A DNA stretch of 64,000 nucleotides from Chryseobacterium gotjawalense (GTDB lineage: Bacteria > Bacteroidota > Bacteroidia > Flavobacteriales > Weeksellaceae): NCBI RefSeq assembly GCF_030012525.1, contig NZ_CP124855.1, positions 2,542,001 to 2,606,000 of the forward strand, read 5' to 3'. Both the position numbers and the translations under genes were made by a program. Each line of letters begins with the position of its first letter. The first letter of the stretch is position 1. Shown in pieces: positions 16,844 through 27,240 of the stretch. Below the pieces are notes generated by a model, which ran no database searches, was not told where the DNA came from, and was given only the letters and a program-made list of their open reading frames with translations.

Positions 16844-17710
16844 ATGACGAAACCAAGAATCGCTTTATTTCTCGGAATTTTATGTATTTCCATTTTCCCC
16901 GTAATTGTGCGGATGAATCTCACGTCGGGATTAATTTCTGCGTTCTACAGGATGGCAATTGCAACCGCGATTCTTTTGCCTTTTGCCCTTTATAAGAACA
17001 AACTTAAGTTAGAAAACCTCAAAACGCTTTTGCCTATAATGGTTTGCGGCGTTTTGTTTGCTTCAGATATTGCCGTTTGGAATATTTCAATTCAGAATTC
17101 ATCTGCCACGCAGGCAACTTTGCTTACAAATCTTTCTCCGATTTGGGTCGGGATTTTTTCCTTTGTTTTTTTGAGTTATCGTCCGCGAAAAAGTTTTTGG
17201 CTCGGAACTTTAATTGCCTTAATCGGAATGACGGTTTTTGTAGGTATTGATGTGATTTTAGAATTGAAATTAGATGTCGCTTTCTTCCTCGGTATTCTTT
17301 CCGGATTACTGTATGCTTTGTATATTTTGGTGAGCAAAAGCCTGTTGGAGAAATTAGAAGTCATTACTTTTATCACCTACAGTATGATTTTCAGTACCAT
17401 TTTTCTTTTCATTATTAATGTTGTTTTTGGGGAACAGTTTTTCGGTTTTTCAAATAAGGCGTGGGTTTCACTTGTTATTCAGGGAGTTGTTTGTCAGTTA
17501 ATTGCGTGGTTACTCATCAGTTATGCGACCCAGAATATGCGGGCGACCAGAGTTTCCTTAAGTCTTTTGAGTCAGGCGATTTTTGCCACTATTTTAGCGG
17601 CAGTTTTTGTGAATGAAAAAATAACGGTGGTTCAAATGGTTGGTAGTATTATTATATTAGCCGGGATTGCAACTACCTTTTATGAAAAGACAAAACCTGC
17701 AATCAAGTAA
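16844..17710 (+). CDS. EamA/DMT-family transporter
   Basis: A 288-aa inner-membrane protein with about ten hydrophobic helices arranged as two EamA repeats (residues 1-140 and 145-285). The drug/metabolite transporter family exports amino acids, nucleosides or other small solutes. The conserved features seen are SGLISAFYRMAIA early and SLLSQAIFATILAAVFVNE in the second repeat. The substrate cannot be read from sequence. ATG at 16844 follows the previous stop by 2 nt. Confidence 0.9.
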   Translation: MTKPRIALFLGILCISIFPVIVRMNLTSGLISAFYRMAIATAILLPFALYKNKLKLENLKTLLPIMVCGVLFASDIAVWNISIQNSSATQATLLTNLSPIWVGIFSFVFLSYRPRKSFWLGTLIALIGMTVFVGIDVILELKLDVAFFLGILSGLLYALYILVSKSLLEKLEVITFITYSMIFSTIFLFIINVVFGEQFFGFSNKAWVSLVIQGVVCQLIAWLLISYATQNMRATRVSLSLLSQAIFATILAAVFVNEKITVVQMVGSIIILAGIATTFYEKTKPAIK

Positions 17711-17780
17711 TTTTAAGAACATTAAAACCGGTTTTGCCAAAAAATTCAATGGGTTCAACTGTTATCTTCTCAAATTTTCT

Positions 17781-17788
17781 TAAATTTG
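17781..17788 (+). promoter_or_regulatory. Promoter -7 element of sucC
   Basis: TAAATTTG, exact to TAnnTTTG, 38 nt before the sucC ATG; a weak CTG lies near the -33 position. Confidence 0.5.
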
Positions 17789-17826
17789 TCAATCTTTAAA
17801 AAAAATAAATATCTAATTAAAATATT

Positions 17827-19020
17827 ATGAATCTTCACGAGTACCAATCCAAAGAGATTTTGGCAAAATACGGAGTTAACATCCAACGAGGTTTTATTGC
17901 AAACACTGTGGAAGAAGCAGAAGCAGCCGCGAAAAAACTGACTGAAATGAACGGTAACGAAGGCTGGGTCGTTAAAGCACAGGTTCACGCAGGTGGGCGT
18001 GGAAAAGGCGGCGGCGTAAAGTTCTCACCGAACATGGAAAAACTGAAAGAAAATGCTGGAAACATCATCGGAATGCAGTTGGTTACTCCACAAACTTCTG
18101 CCGAAGGGAAAAAAGTAAATTTCGTTTTGGTAGCTGAAGATGTATATTATCCGGGAGAAACAGAAACCAAAGAGTTTTATGTTTCTATCCTTTTAGACAG
18201 AGCGCAAGGTAAAAACATGATCGTTTATTCTACAGAAGGTGGGATGGATATCGAGCACGTTGCTGAAGTAACTCCACATTTAATTCATAATGAAGTGGTA
18301 GATCCTGCAGTTGGATTGCAAGGTTTTCAAGCAAGAAAAATCGCGTTTAACTTAGGTTTAGAAGGCGCTGCTCATAAAGATTTCGTAAAATTCATTGCTT
18401 CTTTATACAACGCTTATGTTGGTATTGATGCAAGTCTTTTTGAAATCAACCCGGTTTTAAAAACTTCTGATAACAAGATTATCGCTGTTGATGCTAAGGT
18501 TTCTTTAGATGACAACGCATTGTTCCGTCACAAAGATTTGGCTGCGCTGAGAGATACAAGAGAAGAAGATCCTACCGATGTTGAAGCTGGTGATGCTGGT
18601 TTGAACTTCGTGAAGCTTGATGGTGACGTTGCTTGTATGGTAAACGGTGCTGGTCTTGCGATGGCGACTATGGATATCATTAAATTATCCGGCGGTAATC
18701 CAGCGAACTTCTTAGACGTTGGTGGTACTGCTGATGCAGAAAGAGTTCAGAAAGCTTTCGGAATTATCTTGAAAGATGAAAATGTAAAAGCAATTTTGAT
18801 TAACATCTTTGGTGGAATCGTACGTTGCGACAGAGTTGCACAAGGTATTGTAGATGCTTACAAAGCAATGGGGAGTCTCCCAGTTCCATTGATCGTGAGA
18901 TTGCAAGGAACCAATGCAGTTGAAGCAAAACAATTAATCGATGATTCTGGTTTGCCGGTACATTCTGTGATTACTTTGGAAGAAGCTGCTAATAAAGTAA
19001 AAGAAGTTTTAGGACACTAA
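17827..19020 (+). CDS. sucC: Succinyl-CoA synthetase subunit beta
   Basis: SucC (397 aa) pairs with SucD to convert succinyl-CoA to succinate with ATP or GTP formation in the TCA cycle. An ATP-grasp domain opens with MNLHEYQSKEILAKYGV and the nucleotide loop VHAGGRGKGGGVK. The C-terminal CoA-ligase part has LDVGGTADAERV and NIFGGIVRCDRVAQGI. sucD is not adjacent, so the two subunits are encoded apart in this genome. A terminator follows. Confidence 0.97.
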   Translation: MNLHEYQSKEILAKYGVNIQRGFIANTVEEAEAAAKKLTEMNGNEGWVVKAQVHAGGRGKGGGVKFSPNMEKLKENAGNIIGMQLVTPQTSAEGKKVNFVLVAEDVYYPGETETKEFYVSILLDRAQGKNMIVYSTEGGMDIEHVAEVTPHLIHNEVVDPAVGLQGFQARKIAFNLGLEGAAHKDFVKFIASLYNAYVGIDASLFEINPVLKTSDNKIIAVDAKVSLDDNALFRHKDLAALRDTREEDPTDVEAGDAGLNFVKLDGDVACMVNGAGLAMATMDIIKLSGGNPANFLDVGGTADAERVQKAFGIILKDENVKAILINIFGGIVRCDRVAQGIVDAYKAMGSLPVPLIVRLQGTNAVEAKQLIDDSGLPVHSVITLEEAANKVKEVLGH

Positions 19021-19040
19021 AATTTTCAAAATATAAAAGA

Positions 19041-19073
19041 GAAACCGTTTCATTAAGTTGGAGCGGTTTTTTT
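19041..19073 (+). terminator. Terminator of sucC
   Basis: AAACCG (19042-19047) pairs with CGGTTT (19064-19069), followed by a T-run. The stem is short with a large loop. Confidence 0.6.
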
Positions 19074-19380
19074 GTGTAACGAATTATTATTTTAAATATA
19101 TTTTACATCTACGGAAAGGCTAATTGCTTTATGTATTATCGTGACAGGGATTTGGTTCCGCTGTAGAATAAGAGGGCGGCAAAGAATTATTGTACAACTC
19201 CTTAATATATGTTGAATAGCGTCGGATTAATAATTTCTTAGATTTAAGATATCTTTTCTACTTTAGAAGTAATGTCCGAAACAGCTGGTGGAATAATTTC
19301 GAAGAATTCTCGGTAATGCCTTTGTAATCTCATAAAAAATAATTTCACTGAAAGTATTTGTAAATTATTGTAAATCAGGG

Positions 19381-19411
19381 TTTGCTAATTCAAAATAATT
19401 TCCTATTTTTG
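19381..19411 (+). promoter_or_regulatory. Promoter of the str operon
   Basis: TTTG (19381-19384), exactly 19 nt, TATTTTTG (19404-19411): a full Bacteroidota housekeeping promoter, placing transcription start about 20 nt before the rpsL ATG. Confidence 0.8.
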
Positions 19412-19435
19412 CCCCCTAAAATAAAAAGCAATTTA

Positions 19436-19849
19436 ATGCCTACTATTCAACAATTAGTAAGAAAAGGAAGAGTCTCGCTTGCCAAGAAGAGCAAATCGGC
19501 GGCCCTTGAATCTTGTCCACAAAGACGAGGTGTATGTACAAGAGTATATACTACCACTCCTAAGAAACCTAACTCTGCACTTAGAAAAGTTGCAAGGGTA
19601 AGACTTTCAAACGGTAAAGAAGTTAACGCCTATATCCCGGGCGAAGGACATAATCTTCAAGAGCACTCGATAGTATTGGTTAGAGGCGGAAGGGTGAAAG
19701 ACCTACCGGGAGTACGTTATCACATTGTTCGTGGAGCTTTGGATACCGCAGGAGTAGCTGGAAGAACCCAGAGAAGATCAAAGTACGGAGCGAAAAGACC
19801 AAAACCAGGTCAAGCAGCTGCAGCACCTGCAAAAGGTAAGAAAAAGTAA
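19436..19849 (+). CDS. rpsL: 30S ribosomal protein S12
   Basis: uS12 (137 aa) shapes the decoding site of the small subunit. I start at ATG 19436 ([12 protein letters not shown]), since the upstream part of the frame contains the promoter. The streptomycin-related loops [12 protein letters not shown] and [11 protein letters not shown] carry the wild-type lysines. The C-terminus has an Ala/Lys-rich tail after the conserved core. It is the first gene of the str operon. Confidence 0.97.
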   Translation: MPTIQQLVRKGRVSLAKKSKSAALESCPQRRGVCTRVYTTTPKKPNSALRKVARVRLSNGKEVNAYIPGEGHNLQEHSIVLVRGGRVKDLPGVRYHIVRGALDTAGVAGRTQRRSKYGAKRPKPGQAAAAPAKGKKK

Positions 19850-19874
19850 TCATTAATTTTTAAGAAACGAAACA

Positions 19875-20351
19875 ATGAGAAAGACAAAAGCGAAAAAAAG
19901 ACCGTTGTTACCCGATCCAAAATTTAATGATCAACTGGTAACAAGATTTGTAAACAATTTGATGTTTGATGGTAAAAAATCAATCGCATTCAAAATTTTC
20001 TATGATGCATTAGATATCGTAGAAAGCAAAAAAGGAGATAACGAAAAGCCAGCTCTGGAAATCTGGAAAGATGCTTTGACTAACGTTATGCCTCACGTAG
20101 AAGTGAGATCAAGAAGAATCGGGGGTGCAAACTTCCAGATTCCAATGCCAATCAGAGCTGATAGAAAAATTTCTATGGCAATGAAGTGGTTAATTAAGTA
20201 TTCTACAGCAAGAAATGATAAATCAATGGCTCAGAAATTAGCTACGGAAGTTATCGCTGCTGCGAAAGAAGAAGGTGCTGCGTACAAAAAGAAAACAGAC
20301 ACTCATAGAATGGCTGAAGCAAACAAAGCATTTTCACACTTTAAATTCTAA
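19875..20351 (+). CDS. rpsG: 30S ribosomal protein S7
   Basis: uS7 (158 aa) binds the 16S 3' major domain and starts assembly of the 30S head. The N-terminal [15 protein letters not shown] and the conserved [17 protein letters not shown] hairpin support the call. Second gene of the str operon, 25 nt after rpsL and 6 nt before fusA. Confidence 0.97.
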   Translation: MRKTKAKKRPLLPDPKFNDQLVTRFVNNLMFDGKKSIAFKIFYDALDIVESKKGDNEKPALEIWKDALTNVMPHVEVRSRRIGGANFQIPMPIRADRKISMAMKWLIKYSTARNDKSMAQKLATEVIAAAKEEGAAYKKKTDTHRMAEANKAFSHFKF

Positions 20352-20357
20352 TCTGAA

Positions 20358-22475
20358 ATGGCAAGAGATCTTACATTCACAAGAAATATCGGTATCGCTG
20401 CGCACATTGATGCAGGGAAGACCACCACTACAGAAAGGATTTTATTCTATACAGGTAAAGTTCACAAACTAGGAGAAACTCACCAGGGTTCATCACAAAT
20501 GGACTGGATGGAGCAGGAAGCAGAAAGAGGTATTACAATTACTTCTGCAGCTACAACCTGTAAATGGGTGTTCCCAAGATTTGAAGGACAGCCTACACCA
20601 GATTCTCACGAATACCACTTTAATATTATCGATACACCAGGACACGTAGATTTTACGGTTGAGGTAAATCGTTCATTAAGAGTATTAGATGGTTTGGTAT
20701 TTTTATTCTCAGCGGTTGATGGTGTTGAGCCTCAATCAGAAACCAACTGGAGATTGGCAGACAATTACAACGTTGCGAGAATGGGATTCGTAAACAAAAT
20801 GGACAGACAAGGTGCTGACTTCCTTATGGTTGTAAACCAGGTTAAGGAAATGTTAGGTTCCAATGCAGTTCCAATCGTTTTACCAATCGGTGCTGAAGAA
20901 ACTTTTACAGGAGTAGTAGATTTGATTAAGAACCGTGCTATTATGTGGCATGATGATACCCAAGGAGCTACTTTCGACGTTATTCCAATTCCGGAAGATA
21001 TGTTGGATGAAGTACACATGTACAGAGAAAAATTAGTTGAAGCAGTTGCTGATTATGATGACACTTTGATGGAGAAATTCTTCGAAGATCCAGATTCAAT
21101 TTCAGAAGACGAGATCAACGCAGCTTTGAGAAAAGCAACGATCGATATGTCGATTATCCCAATGACTTGTGGTTCTTCATTTAAAAATAAAGGAGTACAG
21201 TTTATGTTGGATGCAGTATGTAAATACTTGCCTTCACCAATGGATAAAGAATCAATCTTTGGTATTAATCCAAAAACTGACGAGGAAGTTGCAAGACATC
21301 CTTCAGTTACTGAACCTTTTGCAGCTTTGGCATTTAAAATTGCTACCGATCCTTTCGTAGGAAGATTGGCATTCTTTAGAGCATATTCAGGAAGACTTGA
21401 TGCGGGTTCTTATGTGTTGAACACAAGATCAGGTAACAAAGAAAGAATTTCTAGAATCTACCAAATGCACGCTAACAAGCAAAATCCTGTAGAATATATT
21501 GAAGCAGGAGATATTGGTGCAGCGGTTGGATTTAAAGATATCAAAACTGGAGATACTTTGTGTGACGAGAAAAACCCAATCGTTCTAGAATCGATGGTTT
21601 TCCCTGATCCAGTAATCGGTATCGCAGTAGAACCTAAAACAAAAGCAGATCAGGATAAAATGGGGAACGCTTTGGCAAAATTGTCTGAAGAAGATCCTAC
21701 TTTCCAAGTGAAAACTGACGAAGCTTCCGGTCAAACGATTATTTCAGGAATGGGTGAACTTCACCTTGATATCTTGATCGACCGTATGAGAAGAGAGTTT
21801 AAGGTAGAGGTAAACCAAGGTGAACCACAAGTAGAATACAAAGAAAACTTAACACAAGTTGCTGCTCACAGAGAAGTTTACAAAAAACAATCTGGTGGAC
21901 GTGGTAAATTTGCTGATATTCAATTCGAATTAGGCCCAACCGATGACGGTAAAGCTGGTTTAGTATTCGTAAATGAAATCAAAGGTGGTAACATTCCAAG
22001 AGAATTTATCCCATCGGTAGAAAAAGGTTTCAAAGAATCTATGAAAAACGGTCCTTTAGCAGGATTTGAAGTAGAAGGAATTAAAGTAACTTTGAAAGAC
22101 GGATCTTTCCACGCAGTGGATTCAGATGCATTATCTTTCGAACTTGCAGCAAAAATGGGCTTCAGAGAAGCAGGTAAAAAAGCGAAACCGGTAATCATGG
22201 AACCAATCATGAAACTGGAAGTAGTAACTCCAGAAGAATACATGGGAGATATCGTAGGTGACCTTAACAGAAGAAGAGGAACCGTAAACGGTATGGATGA
22301 CAGAAACAACGCGAAAGTAATCAAAGGATTCGTTCCACTTTCAGAAATGTTCGGTTATGTAACTTCATTGAGAACCCTGTCTTCAGGTAGAGCAACATCT
22401 TCTATGGAATTCGAAAAATACGAAGCAGCCCCACAAAGTGTCGCTGAAAAAGTAATCGAAAAAGCAAGAGGTTAA
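20358..22475 (+). CDS. fusA: Elongation factor G
   Basis: EF-G (705 aa) is the GTPase that drives translocation. G-motifs: [14 protein letters not shown] near residue 15, DTPGHVDFT near 95 and NKMDRQGAD near 150; domains II to V follow with the usual spacing, including the domain IV segment [14 protein letters not shown]. It sits in the standard position after rpsG. Translation factor, cytosolic. Confidence 0.97.
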   Translation: MARDLTFTRNIGIAAHIDAGKTTTTERILFYTGKVHKLGETHQGSSQMDWMEQEAERGITITSAATTCKWVFPRFEGQPTPDSHEYHFNIIDTPGHVDFTVEVNRSLRVLDGLVFLFSAVDGVEPQSETNWRLADNYNVARMGFVNKMDRQGADFLMVVNQVKEMLGSNAVPIVLPIGAEETFTGVVDLIKNRAIMWHDDTQGATFDVIPIPEDMLDEVHMYREKLVEAVADYDDTLMEKFFEDPDSISEDEINAALRKATIDMSIIPMTCGSSFKNKGVQFMLDAVCKYLPSPMDKESIFGINPKTDEEVARHPSVTEPFAALAFKIATDPFVGRLAFFRAYSGRLDAGSYVLNTRSGNKERISRIYQMHANKQNPVEYIEAGDIGAAVGFKDIKTGDTLCDEKNPIVLESMVFPDPVIGIAVEPKTKADQDKMGNALAKLSEEDPTFQVKTDEASGQTIISGMGELHLDILIDRMRREFKVEVNQGEPQVEYKENLTQVAAHREVYKKQSGGRGKFADIQFELGPTDDGKAGLVFVNEIKGGNIPREFIPSVEKGFKESMKNGPLAGFEVEGIKVTLKDGSFHAVDSDALSFELAAKMGFREAGKKAKPVIMEPIMKLEVVTPEEYMGDIVGDLNRRRGTVNGMDDRNNAKVIKGFVPLSEMFGYVTSLRTLSSGRATSSMEFEKYEAAPQSVAEKVIEKARG

Positions 22476-22494
22476 TTATTTAAATTAGATCAAA

Positions 22495-22800
22495 ATGTCA
22501 CAAAGAATCAGAATAAAATTAAAATCTTACGATTACAGTTTAGTAGACAAATCTGCTGAGAAAATCGTAAAAACGGTAAAAGCTACCGGCGCTGTTGTAA
22601 ACGGTCCGATTCCTTTGCCAACGAATAAGAGAATCTTCACCGTGTTGAGATCTCCTCACGTAAACAAAAAAGCAAGAGAACAGTTCCAACTATCTGCACA
22701 CAAAAGATTGATGGACATCTATTCTTCTTCTTCCAAAACGGTAGATGCACTAATGAAATTAGAGTTACCTTCAGGAGTTGACGTAGAAATTAAAGTGTGA
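22495..22800 (+). CDS. rpsJ: 30S ribosomal protein S10
   Basis: uS10 (101 aa) is part of the 30S head and also the NusE antitermination factor. It starts [18 protein letters not shown], with [19 protein letters not shown] in the middle. It is the last gene of the str operon here, followed by a terminator. In most bacteria rpsJ is continuous with rplC; in this window 1.7 kb separates them. Confidence 0.97.
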   Translation: MSQRIRIKLKSYDYSLVDKSAEKIVKTVKATGAVVNGPIPLPTNKRIFTVLRSPHVNKKAREQFQLSAHKRLMDIYSSSSKTVDALMKLELPSGVDVEIKV

Positions 22801-22804
22801 TAAA

Positions 22805-22840
22805 AGTCGGAGGACAGAAGTCGCAAGAGCGAAGTTTTTC
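22805..22840. repeat. Degenerate 7-nt repeat after rpsJ
   Basis: Successive heptads GTCGGAG, GACAGAA, GTCGCAA, GAGCGAA, GTTTTTC. It is similar in architecture, not in exact sequence, to the other heptad spacers in the window. Confidence 0.45.
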
Positions 22841-22863
22841 TACAAGCACTTTGCTATGATAAT

Positions 22864-22897
22864 AAAATCCCTTTTCGAAAGATTGGGGATTTTTTGT
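22864..22897 (+). terminator. Terminator of the str operon
   Basis: AAAATCCC (22864-22871) pairs with GGGATTTT (22886-22893), followed by T residues. It separates rpsJ from what follows. Confidence 0.7.
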
Positions 22898-23172
22898 TTG
22901 ATTAAAGTTTCAGTTGTTGATGAAATTTTTTTATTTTTTTTGGAGCAACAGGAGTTTCGTATATTACGATTCCTGGCGATCCCATTTTTACCAGCTTTTC
23001 AGTCTATGAAAGGTTGAGGATGTTAATTGTAAATCTCATTTTGGCATATAGAATTTTGTAATTTACATTCATTATAAATTGTCACTTTCGCATTGTTTTA
23101 AGAAGAATATCTTGCAGAGGTTCAGTTTTAGCTTTATATTCGTGATACATTAACCAATAAAAACGATGTATT

Positions 23173-23424
23173 ATGAAAAAACTGTTATTATTGGCAGCTT
23201 TCGGAGTTGCAGGAATGATGAGTGCGAGCAACACAGAAATTGCAAATGAGGGGACTACGATCGTGCTCGCTAGCCGCACTTGTGTTGGCGTAGAATCAGA
23301 CTGCGGTGGAGGCGGAATCTGGTTCGCTTGTGGTGAAAAAAACTCCGATGGCGAATTAGATCATGAAGTAGTTGATGAAATGAGACAAAATTTAAATGAA
23401 GCATTTTGTGGATATGGAGAGTAG
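23173..23424 (+). CDS. Small secreted cysteine-containing protein
   Basis: An 83-aa precursor with a clear signal peptide (MKKLLLLAAFGVAGMMSAS). The mature part has four cysteines (37, 44, 53 and 79), a glycine run, and an acidic C-terminus, so two disulfides are possible. Function unknown. It overlaps the start of a GLPGLI gene, suggesting a co-expressed export pair. The pair interrupts the usual rpsJ-rplC continuity. Confidence 0.65.
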   Translation: MKKLLLLAAFGVAGMMSASNTEIANEGTTIVLASRTCVGVESDCGGGGIWFACGEKNSDGELDHEVVDEMRQNLNEAFCGYGE

Positions 23425-24232
23425 GAAATTTTTATTGTTTTTTCTCGTATTATTATGTTCAATTATTTATGGGCAGGAGTGTAACTCCTGCTTTAAATTT
23501 TATTACAGCTTCAGCAATCAATCTGATTCATTGGATATATATTCTAAAAGCAATCATGTTTTTGTTTTAATGAAAAAAAATGACAGTACTTTGTTTACAG
23601 ATATTCAAAATAAAAAGGCGGATTCTTTAGAAGCAATAATTTGGGCAGATTATAAAAGAACTAAAAGCGGAACGATAAGTTATAAAGGTGTTCCGAATGC
23701 AAAATTCAAATATTATATCAGCAAAGATTTAGGTGTCCCGAAAAGCAATGTAAAGGTTTATGATAAAGTAGGAACGGCTAATTTTTTGTTTGAAGATCCC
23801 TCTGAATTAGAATGGGAACTAATCAATGAAAAAAAACAGATTGCAGGCTTCTCTTGTCAAAAAGCGCAGACTTTTGCTTTTGGTAGAAAATATATTGCAT
23901 GGTTTACAACTGAGATTCCAATAAGTGATGGTCCTTATAAATTCAGAGGCTTGCCAGGACTCATTGTTGAAGTTTATGATGACAGGAAATATTTTTTATT
24001 TTCATTAATTAGATATCAAAAAAATGATACTGATGTAATGATGAAGATTCCGGAGTTACGGCGAAGGAATTTAATAACTACGACTAAAGAGAAATTCATT
24101 TCGGCTAAAAAAAACCATAGGGAAGGATTAATAGCAAGGATCAGAAGCGGACCTTTTGGTCAAGAAGTAAGTGCTGAACGAATAAAACAAATTCAAGATA
24201 ATATGAAAAAGAACAATAATTATTTAGAGTAG
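23414..24232 (+). CDS. GLPGLI family exported protein
   Basis: A protein of about 272 aa with a signal peptide (FLLFFLVLLCSIIYGQ) and the family-defining motif RGLPGLIVEVYDD near residue 180. The family is Bacteroidota-specific, exported and of unknown function. I chose ATG 23414 because an ATG 18 nt upstream would put MKHFVD before the signal peptide. The first 11 nt overlap the end of the preceding small secreted protein gene. A hairpin follows, before the S10 operon. Confidence 0.85.
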   Translation: MESRKFLLFFLVLLCSIIYGQECNSCFKFYYSFSNQSDSLDIYSKSNHVFVLMKKNDSTLFTDIQNKKADSLEAIIWADYKRTKSGTISYKGVPNAKFKYYISKDLGVPKSNVKVYDKVGTANFLFEDPSELEWELINEKKQIAGFSCQKAQTFAFGRKYIAWFTTEIPISDGPYKFRGLPGLIVEVYDDRKYFLFSLIRYQKNDTDVMMKIPELRRRNLITTTKEKFISAKKNHREGLIARIRSGPFGQEVSAERIKQIQDNMKKNNNYLE

Positions 24233-24258
24233 TTTCTTTTGAAAAATTTGTAAATAAT

Positions 24259-24289
24259 AAGATTCTCTACATTTGAGAAATCTTTTTTG
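24259..24289 (+). terminator. Terminator after the GLPGLI gene
   Basis: AAGATT and CTCT pair with GAGA and AATCTT around a short loop with one bulge, and TTTTTT follows. Confidence 0.6.
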
Positions 24290-24402
24290 ATTCGTGTCAA
24301 GAAAAGGACAATGCGAAAAGAAAAAAGAAACGGAATATTTTCATACGATAAAATGATAAAAAATTGTAATATGTTAAAAATCAAAATATTTTACACTGTT
24401 AT

Positions 24403-24433
24403 ATTGTCAATTAAAATATTCTTCATACATTTG
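24403..24433 (+). promoter_or_regulatory. Promoter of the S10-spc-alpha cluster
   Basis: ATTG (24403-24406), 19 nt, TACATTTG (24426-24433). It gives a leader of about 90 nt before rplC, long enough to hold an autoregulatory site, although I see no strong stem in it. Confidence 0.7.
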
Positions 24434-24528
24434 CACACTCAATTTAAGGAAGAAGTGCGCCTATTTCAAATATAGAAATCACCCAAACCTTGATTGATAA
24501 ACGAGAACTTAATTAGATATATATAAAC

Positions 24529-25155
24529 ATGTCAGGTATTATTGGTAAAAAAATCGGGATGACATCGCTGTTTGACGAGGCTGGGAAGAATATTCCTTGT
24601 ACCGTTATTCAAGCGGGTCCTTGCTCGGTTTTACAGGTCAGAACCATAGAAAAGGATGGGTACAAAGCTGCTCAACTTGGTTTCGATGACAAGAGTGAAA
24701 AGAACGTTGGTAAAGCGTTAGCCGGCCATTTCAAAAAGGCGGGTTCAACTCCTAAAGCTAAATTGGTAGAATTCTATCATGCTTTCGTAGAAAAGTTAAG
24801 CGTAGGAGATGAAGTGAAAGTGAACTTATTTGCTCAAGGCGAATATGTTGATGTAACAGGAACTTCAAAAGGTAAAGGTTTCCAAGGGGTTGTGAAAAGA
24901 CACAATTTCCGTGGGGTAATGCAAGCGACTCATGGTCAGCACAACAGATTAAGAGCCCCAGGTTCTATTGGTGCAGGTTCCGACCCGTCAAGAGTATTCA
25001 AAGGAATGCGTATGGCAGGAAGAATGGGTGGTAAGCAAGTTACCGTACAAAACCTAGAAGTGTTAAGAGTAGATGAAGAACAAAATCTTTTAGTAGTAAA
25101 AGGTGCTGTTCCGGGAGCGAAAAATTCTTATGTAATTATCAGAAAATGGAACTAG
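24529..25155 (+). CDS. rplC: 50S ribosomal protein L3
   Basis: uL3 (208 aa), an early 50S assembly protein near the peptidyl-transferase centre. Starts [17 protein letters not shown]; the loop [20 protein letters not shown] reaches the active-site region. First gene of the large ribosomal cluster; its end overlaps rplD by 10 nt, implying coupled translation. Confidence 0.97.
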   Translation: MSGIIGKKIGMTSLFDEAGKNIPCTVIQAGPCSVLQVRTIEKDGYKAAQLGFDDKSEKNVGKALAGHFKKAGSTPKAKLVEFYHAFVEKLSVGDEVKVNLFAQGEYVDVTGTSKGKGFQGVVKRHNFRGVMQATHGQHNRLRAPGSIGAGSDPSRVFKGMRMAGRMGGKQVTVQNLEVLRVDEEQNLLVVKGAVPGAKNSYVIIRKWN

Positions 25156-25775
25156 TAGTATTAAATACATCAGGAAAAGAAACCGGAAGAAGTGTGTCTC
25201 TAGACGAAGCTATCTTCGGAATTGAGCCAAACCAGCACGCGGTTTACTTAGAGGTTAAGCAATATCTTGCTGCACAAAGACAAGGTACGCACAAATCAAA
25301 AGAAAGAAACGAAATCTCAGGATCAACTAAGAAACTTAAGAAACAAAAAGGTTCAGGTTCTGCAAGATACGGTAGTATCAAATCCCCAATTTTCAAAGGT
25401 GGAGGTAGAATTTTCGGTCCAAAACCAAGAGACTACAGATTCAAATTGAATAAGGCTTTGAAAAGATTAGCAAAAAAATCTGTTCTTTCGCAAAAAATGA
25501 GAGATAATTCAATCATAGTATTAGAAGCTTTCAATTTTGAAGCGCCTAAAACGAAAGAATTTATCAACTTGAACAACGCGTTAGGATTTGAAGGTAAAAA
25601 AGCTCTTTATATCTTACCGGAAGCGAACAAAAACGTTTATCTGTCTTCTAGAAACTTGGCGAAAACCAAAGTTTTAACTTATAACGAAATCAGTTCTTAC
25701 GATTTAGTAAACGCTGGTGAGATCGTATTTTTAGAAGGTGCAATAGAGAAATTTCAAGAAAATTTAAGAAAATAA
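25146..25775 (+). CDS. rplD: 50S ribosomal protein L4
   Basis: uL4 (209 aa) reaches into the exit tunnel with a basic loop, seen as [20 protein letters not shown]. In enterobacteria L4 also represses its own operon; that is not known here. It overlaps rplC by 10 nt and lies 3 nt before rplW. Confidence 0.97.
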   Translation: MELVVLNTSGKETGRSVSLDEAIFGIEPNQHAVYLEVKQYLAAQRQGTHKSKERNEISGSTKKLKKQKGSGSARYGSIKSPIFKGGGRIFGPKPRDYRFKLNKALKRLAKKSVLSQKMRDNSIIVLEAFNFEAPKTKEFINLNNALGFEGKKALYILPEANKNVYLSSRNLAKTKVLTYNEISSYDLVNAGEIVFLEGAIEKFQENLRK

Positions 25776-25778
25776 ATC

Positions 25779-26069
25779 ATGTCTATTATCATTAAACCAA
25801 TCATCTCAGAAAAAGCAAACTATCTTACAGATTTGAGAGGACATTATTCTTTTTTAGTTAACCCTAAATCGAATAAAATCCAGATCAAAAAAGCGATAGA
25901 AGTTGCTTACGGTGTAAAAGTAGCAGACATTAGTACAATGATTTATGCGCCTAAAGTTTCTAGTAAACACACCAAAAAAGGATTACAAGTTGGAAAAACC
26001 AGCAAATTGAAAAAAGCAGTCGTGGCCCTTGCAGAAGGAGAAGTGATTGATATTTTTGCAACCAACTAA
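25779..26069 (+). CDS. rplW: 50S ribosomal protein L23
   Basis: uL23 (96 aa) forms the docking site for trigger factor and SRP at the tunnel exit. It starts IIKPIISEKANYL and has the conserved VNPKSNKIQIKKAIE. A 66-nt gap to rplB contains a small hairpin (CACA/TGTG and GGGT/ACCC with a 2-nt bulge, 26075-26096). Confidence 0.95.
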   Translation: MSIIIKPIISEKANYLTDLRGHYSFLVNPKSNKIQIKKAIEVAYGVKVADISTMIYAPKVSSKHTKKGLQVGKTSKLKKAVVALAEGEVIDIFATN

Positions 26070-26135
26070 AAAAGCACAACGGGTTATCACCCTGTGACTT
26101 GAACAATAAAATTTTATTAATTATAAATAATTGTA

Positions 26136-26957
26136 ATGTCTGTTAGAAAATTAAAACCTATCACCCCGGGACAGAGATTCAGAGTTGTAAACAACTTTGA
26201 TGAAATTACTACCAACAAACCAGAGAAATCTCTAACAGTTGGTATAAGTAAGTCAGGTGGTCGTAACAATACTGGTAAAATGACCATGCGTTACACCGGA
26301 GGTGGACACAAACAAAAATACAGAATTATCGACTTCAAAAGAAACAAGTTTGATGTTGAAGCTACGGTAAAAACTGTTGAGTACGATCCAAACAGAACTG
26401 CTTTCATCGCTCTATTAGAATATGCAGACGGAGAGAAGAGATATATCATCGCTCCAACTGGTATCAAAGTAGATCAGAAAGTAATTTCCTCAGAAACCGC
26501 AGAACCAAATGTTGGTAATGCAATGAAGTTGAAAAACATTCCTTTGGGAACTGTTATTTCTTGTATCGAATTGAAACCTGGTCAAGGTGGAATTATGGCA
26601 AGAAGTGCAGGATCATCGGCACAGTTAACTTCAAGAGATAAAAAATACGTAATCATTAAATTACCTTCGGGAGAATCTAGAATGGTTCTTGGAGAATGTA
26701 TGGCAATGGTTGGTGCAGTATCTAACCACGATCACATGCTTACCGTTTCCGGTAAAGCAGGTAGAAGCAGATGGTTGGGTAGAAGACCTAGAACGAGACC
26801 AGTAGTAATGAACCCTGTAGATCACCCAATGGGAGGTGGTGAAGGTAAATCTTCTGGAGGTCACCCAAGATCAAGAAATGGTATGCCTTCTAAAGGTTAC
26901 AAAACCAGAAAGAAAAACAAAGCGTCTAACCGTCATATCATATCTAAAAGAAAATAA
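26136..26957 (+). CDS. rplB: 50S ribosomal protein L2
   Basis: uL2 (273 aa), essential for subunit joining and peptidyl transfer. RIIDFKRNK and the C-terminal [19 protein letters not shown], which carries the catalytically important histidine, are intact. Length is normal. It is followed 2 nt later by rpsS. Confidence 0.97.
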   Translation: MSVRKLKPITPGQRFRVVNNFDEITTNKPEKSLTVGISKSGGRNNTGKMTMRYTGGGHKQKYRIIDFKRNKFDVEATVKTVEYDPNRTAFIALLEYADGEKRYIIAPTGIKVDQKVISSETAEPNVGNAMKLKNIPLGTVISCIELKPGQGGIMARSAGSSAQLTSRDKKYVIIKLPSGESRMVLGECMAMVGAVSNHDHMLTVSGKAGRSRWLGRRPRTRPVVMNPVDHPMGGGEGKSSGGHPRSRNGMPSKGYKTRKKNKASNRHIISKRK

Positions 26958-26959
26958 TT

Positions 26960-27238
26960 ATGTCAAGATCACTTAAAAAAGGACCTTTCATTCATCACAC
27001 TTTAGATAAGAAGGTTCAGACAAATATAGAGTCTGGTAAGAAAACAGTAATCAAAACTTGGTCTAGAGCATCAATGATCTCTCCAGACTTCGTAGGGCAA
27101 ACCATCGCAGTACACAACGGAAAATCTTTTATTCCTGTATATGTAACTGAGAATATGGTAGGTCATAAGTTAGGCGAATTTTCTCCGACAAGATCTTTTA
27201 GAGGTCACGGCGGTAACAAAAATAAAGGAGGTAGATAA
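26960..27238 (+). CDS. rpsS: 30S ribosomal protein S19
   Basis: uS19 (92 aa) sits in the 30S head with S13 and contacts A-site tRNA. It starts [18 protein letters not shown] and has the usual [18 protein letters not shown]. Spacing of 2 nt on each side marks tight operon packing. Confidence 0.97.
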   Translation: MSRSLKKGPFIHHTLDKKVQTNIESGKKTVIKTWSRASMISPDFVGQTIAVHNGKSFIPVYVTENMVGHKLGEFSPTRSFRGHGGNKNKGGR

Positions 27239-27240
27239 TC

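Larger units (their letters stand above)
19021..19435. other. Intergenic stretch between sucC and rpsL
   Basis: It holds the sucC terminator and the rpsL promoter. Between them two short minus-strand frames (ATG at 19333, 29 codons, then an overlapping frame with KELYNNSLPPSYST) look weakly coding but are too short to call a gene. Confidence 0.4.
22801..23172. other. Intergenic stretch after rpsJ
   Basis: Contains the heptad run, the str terminator and a possible promoter for the next gene: CTTG (23112-23115), 20 nt, TATATTCG (23136-23143). Nothing else stands out. Confidence 0.45.

Noticed and set aside
19244..19333. Short minus-strand frames between sucC and rpsL
   Set aside because: 29 codons plus an overlapping frame is too short; could be a remnant but there is nothing to compare it with.
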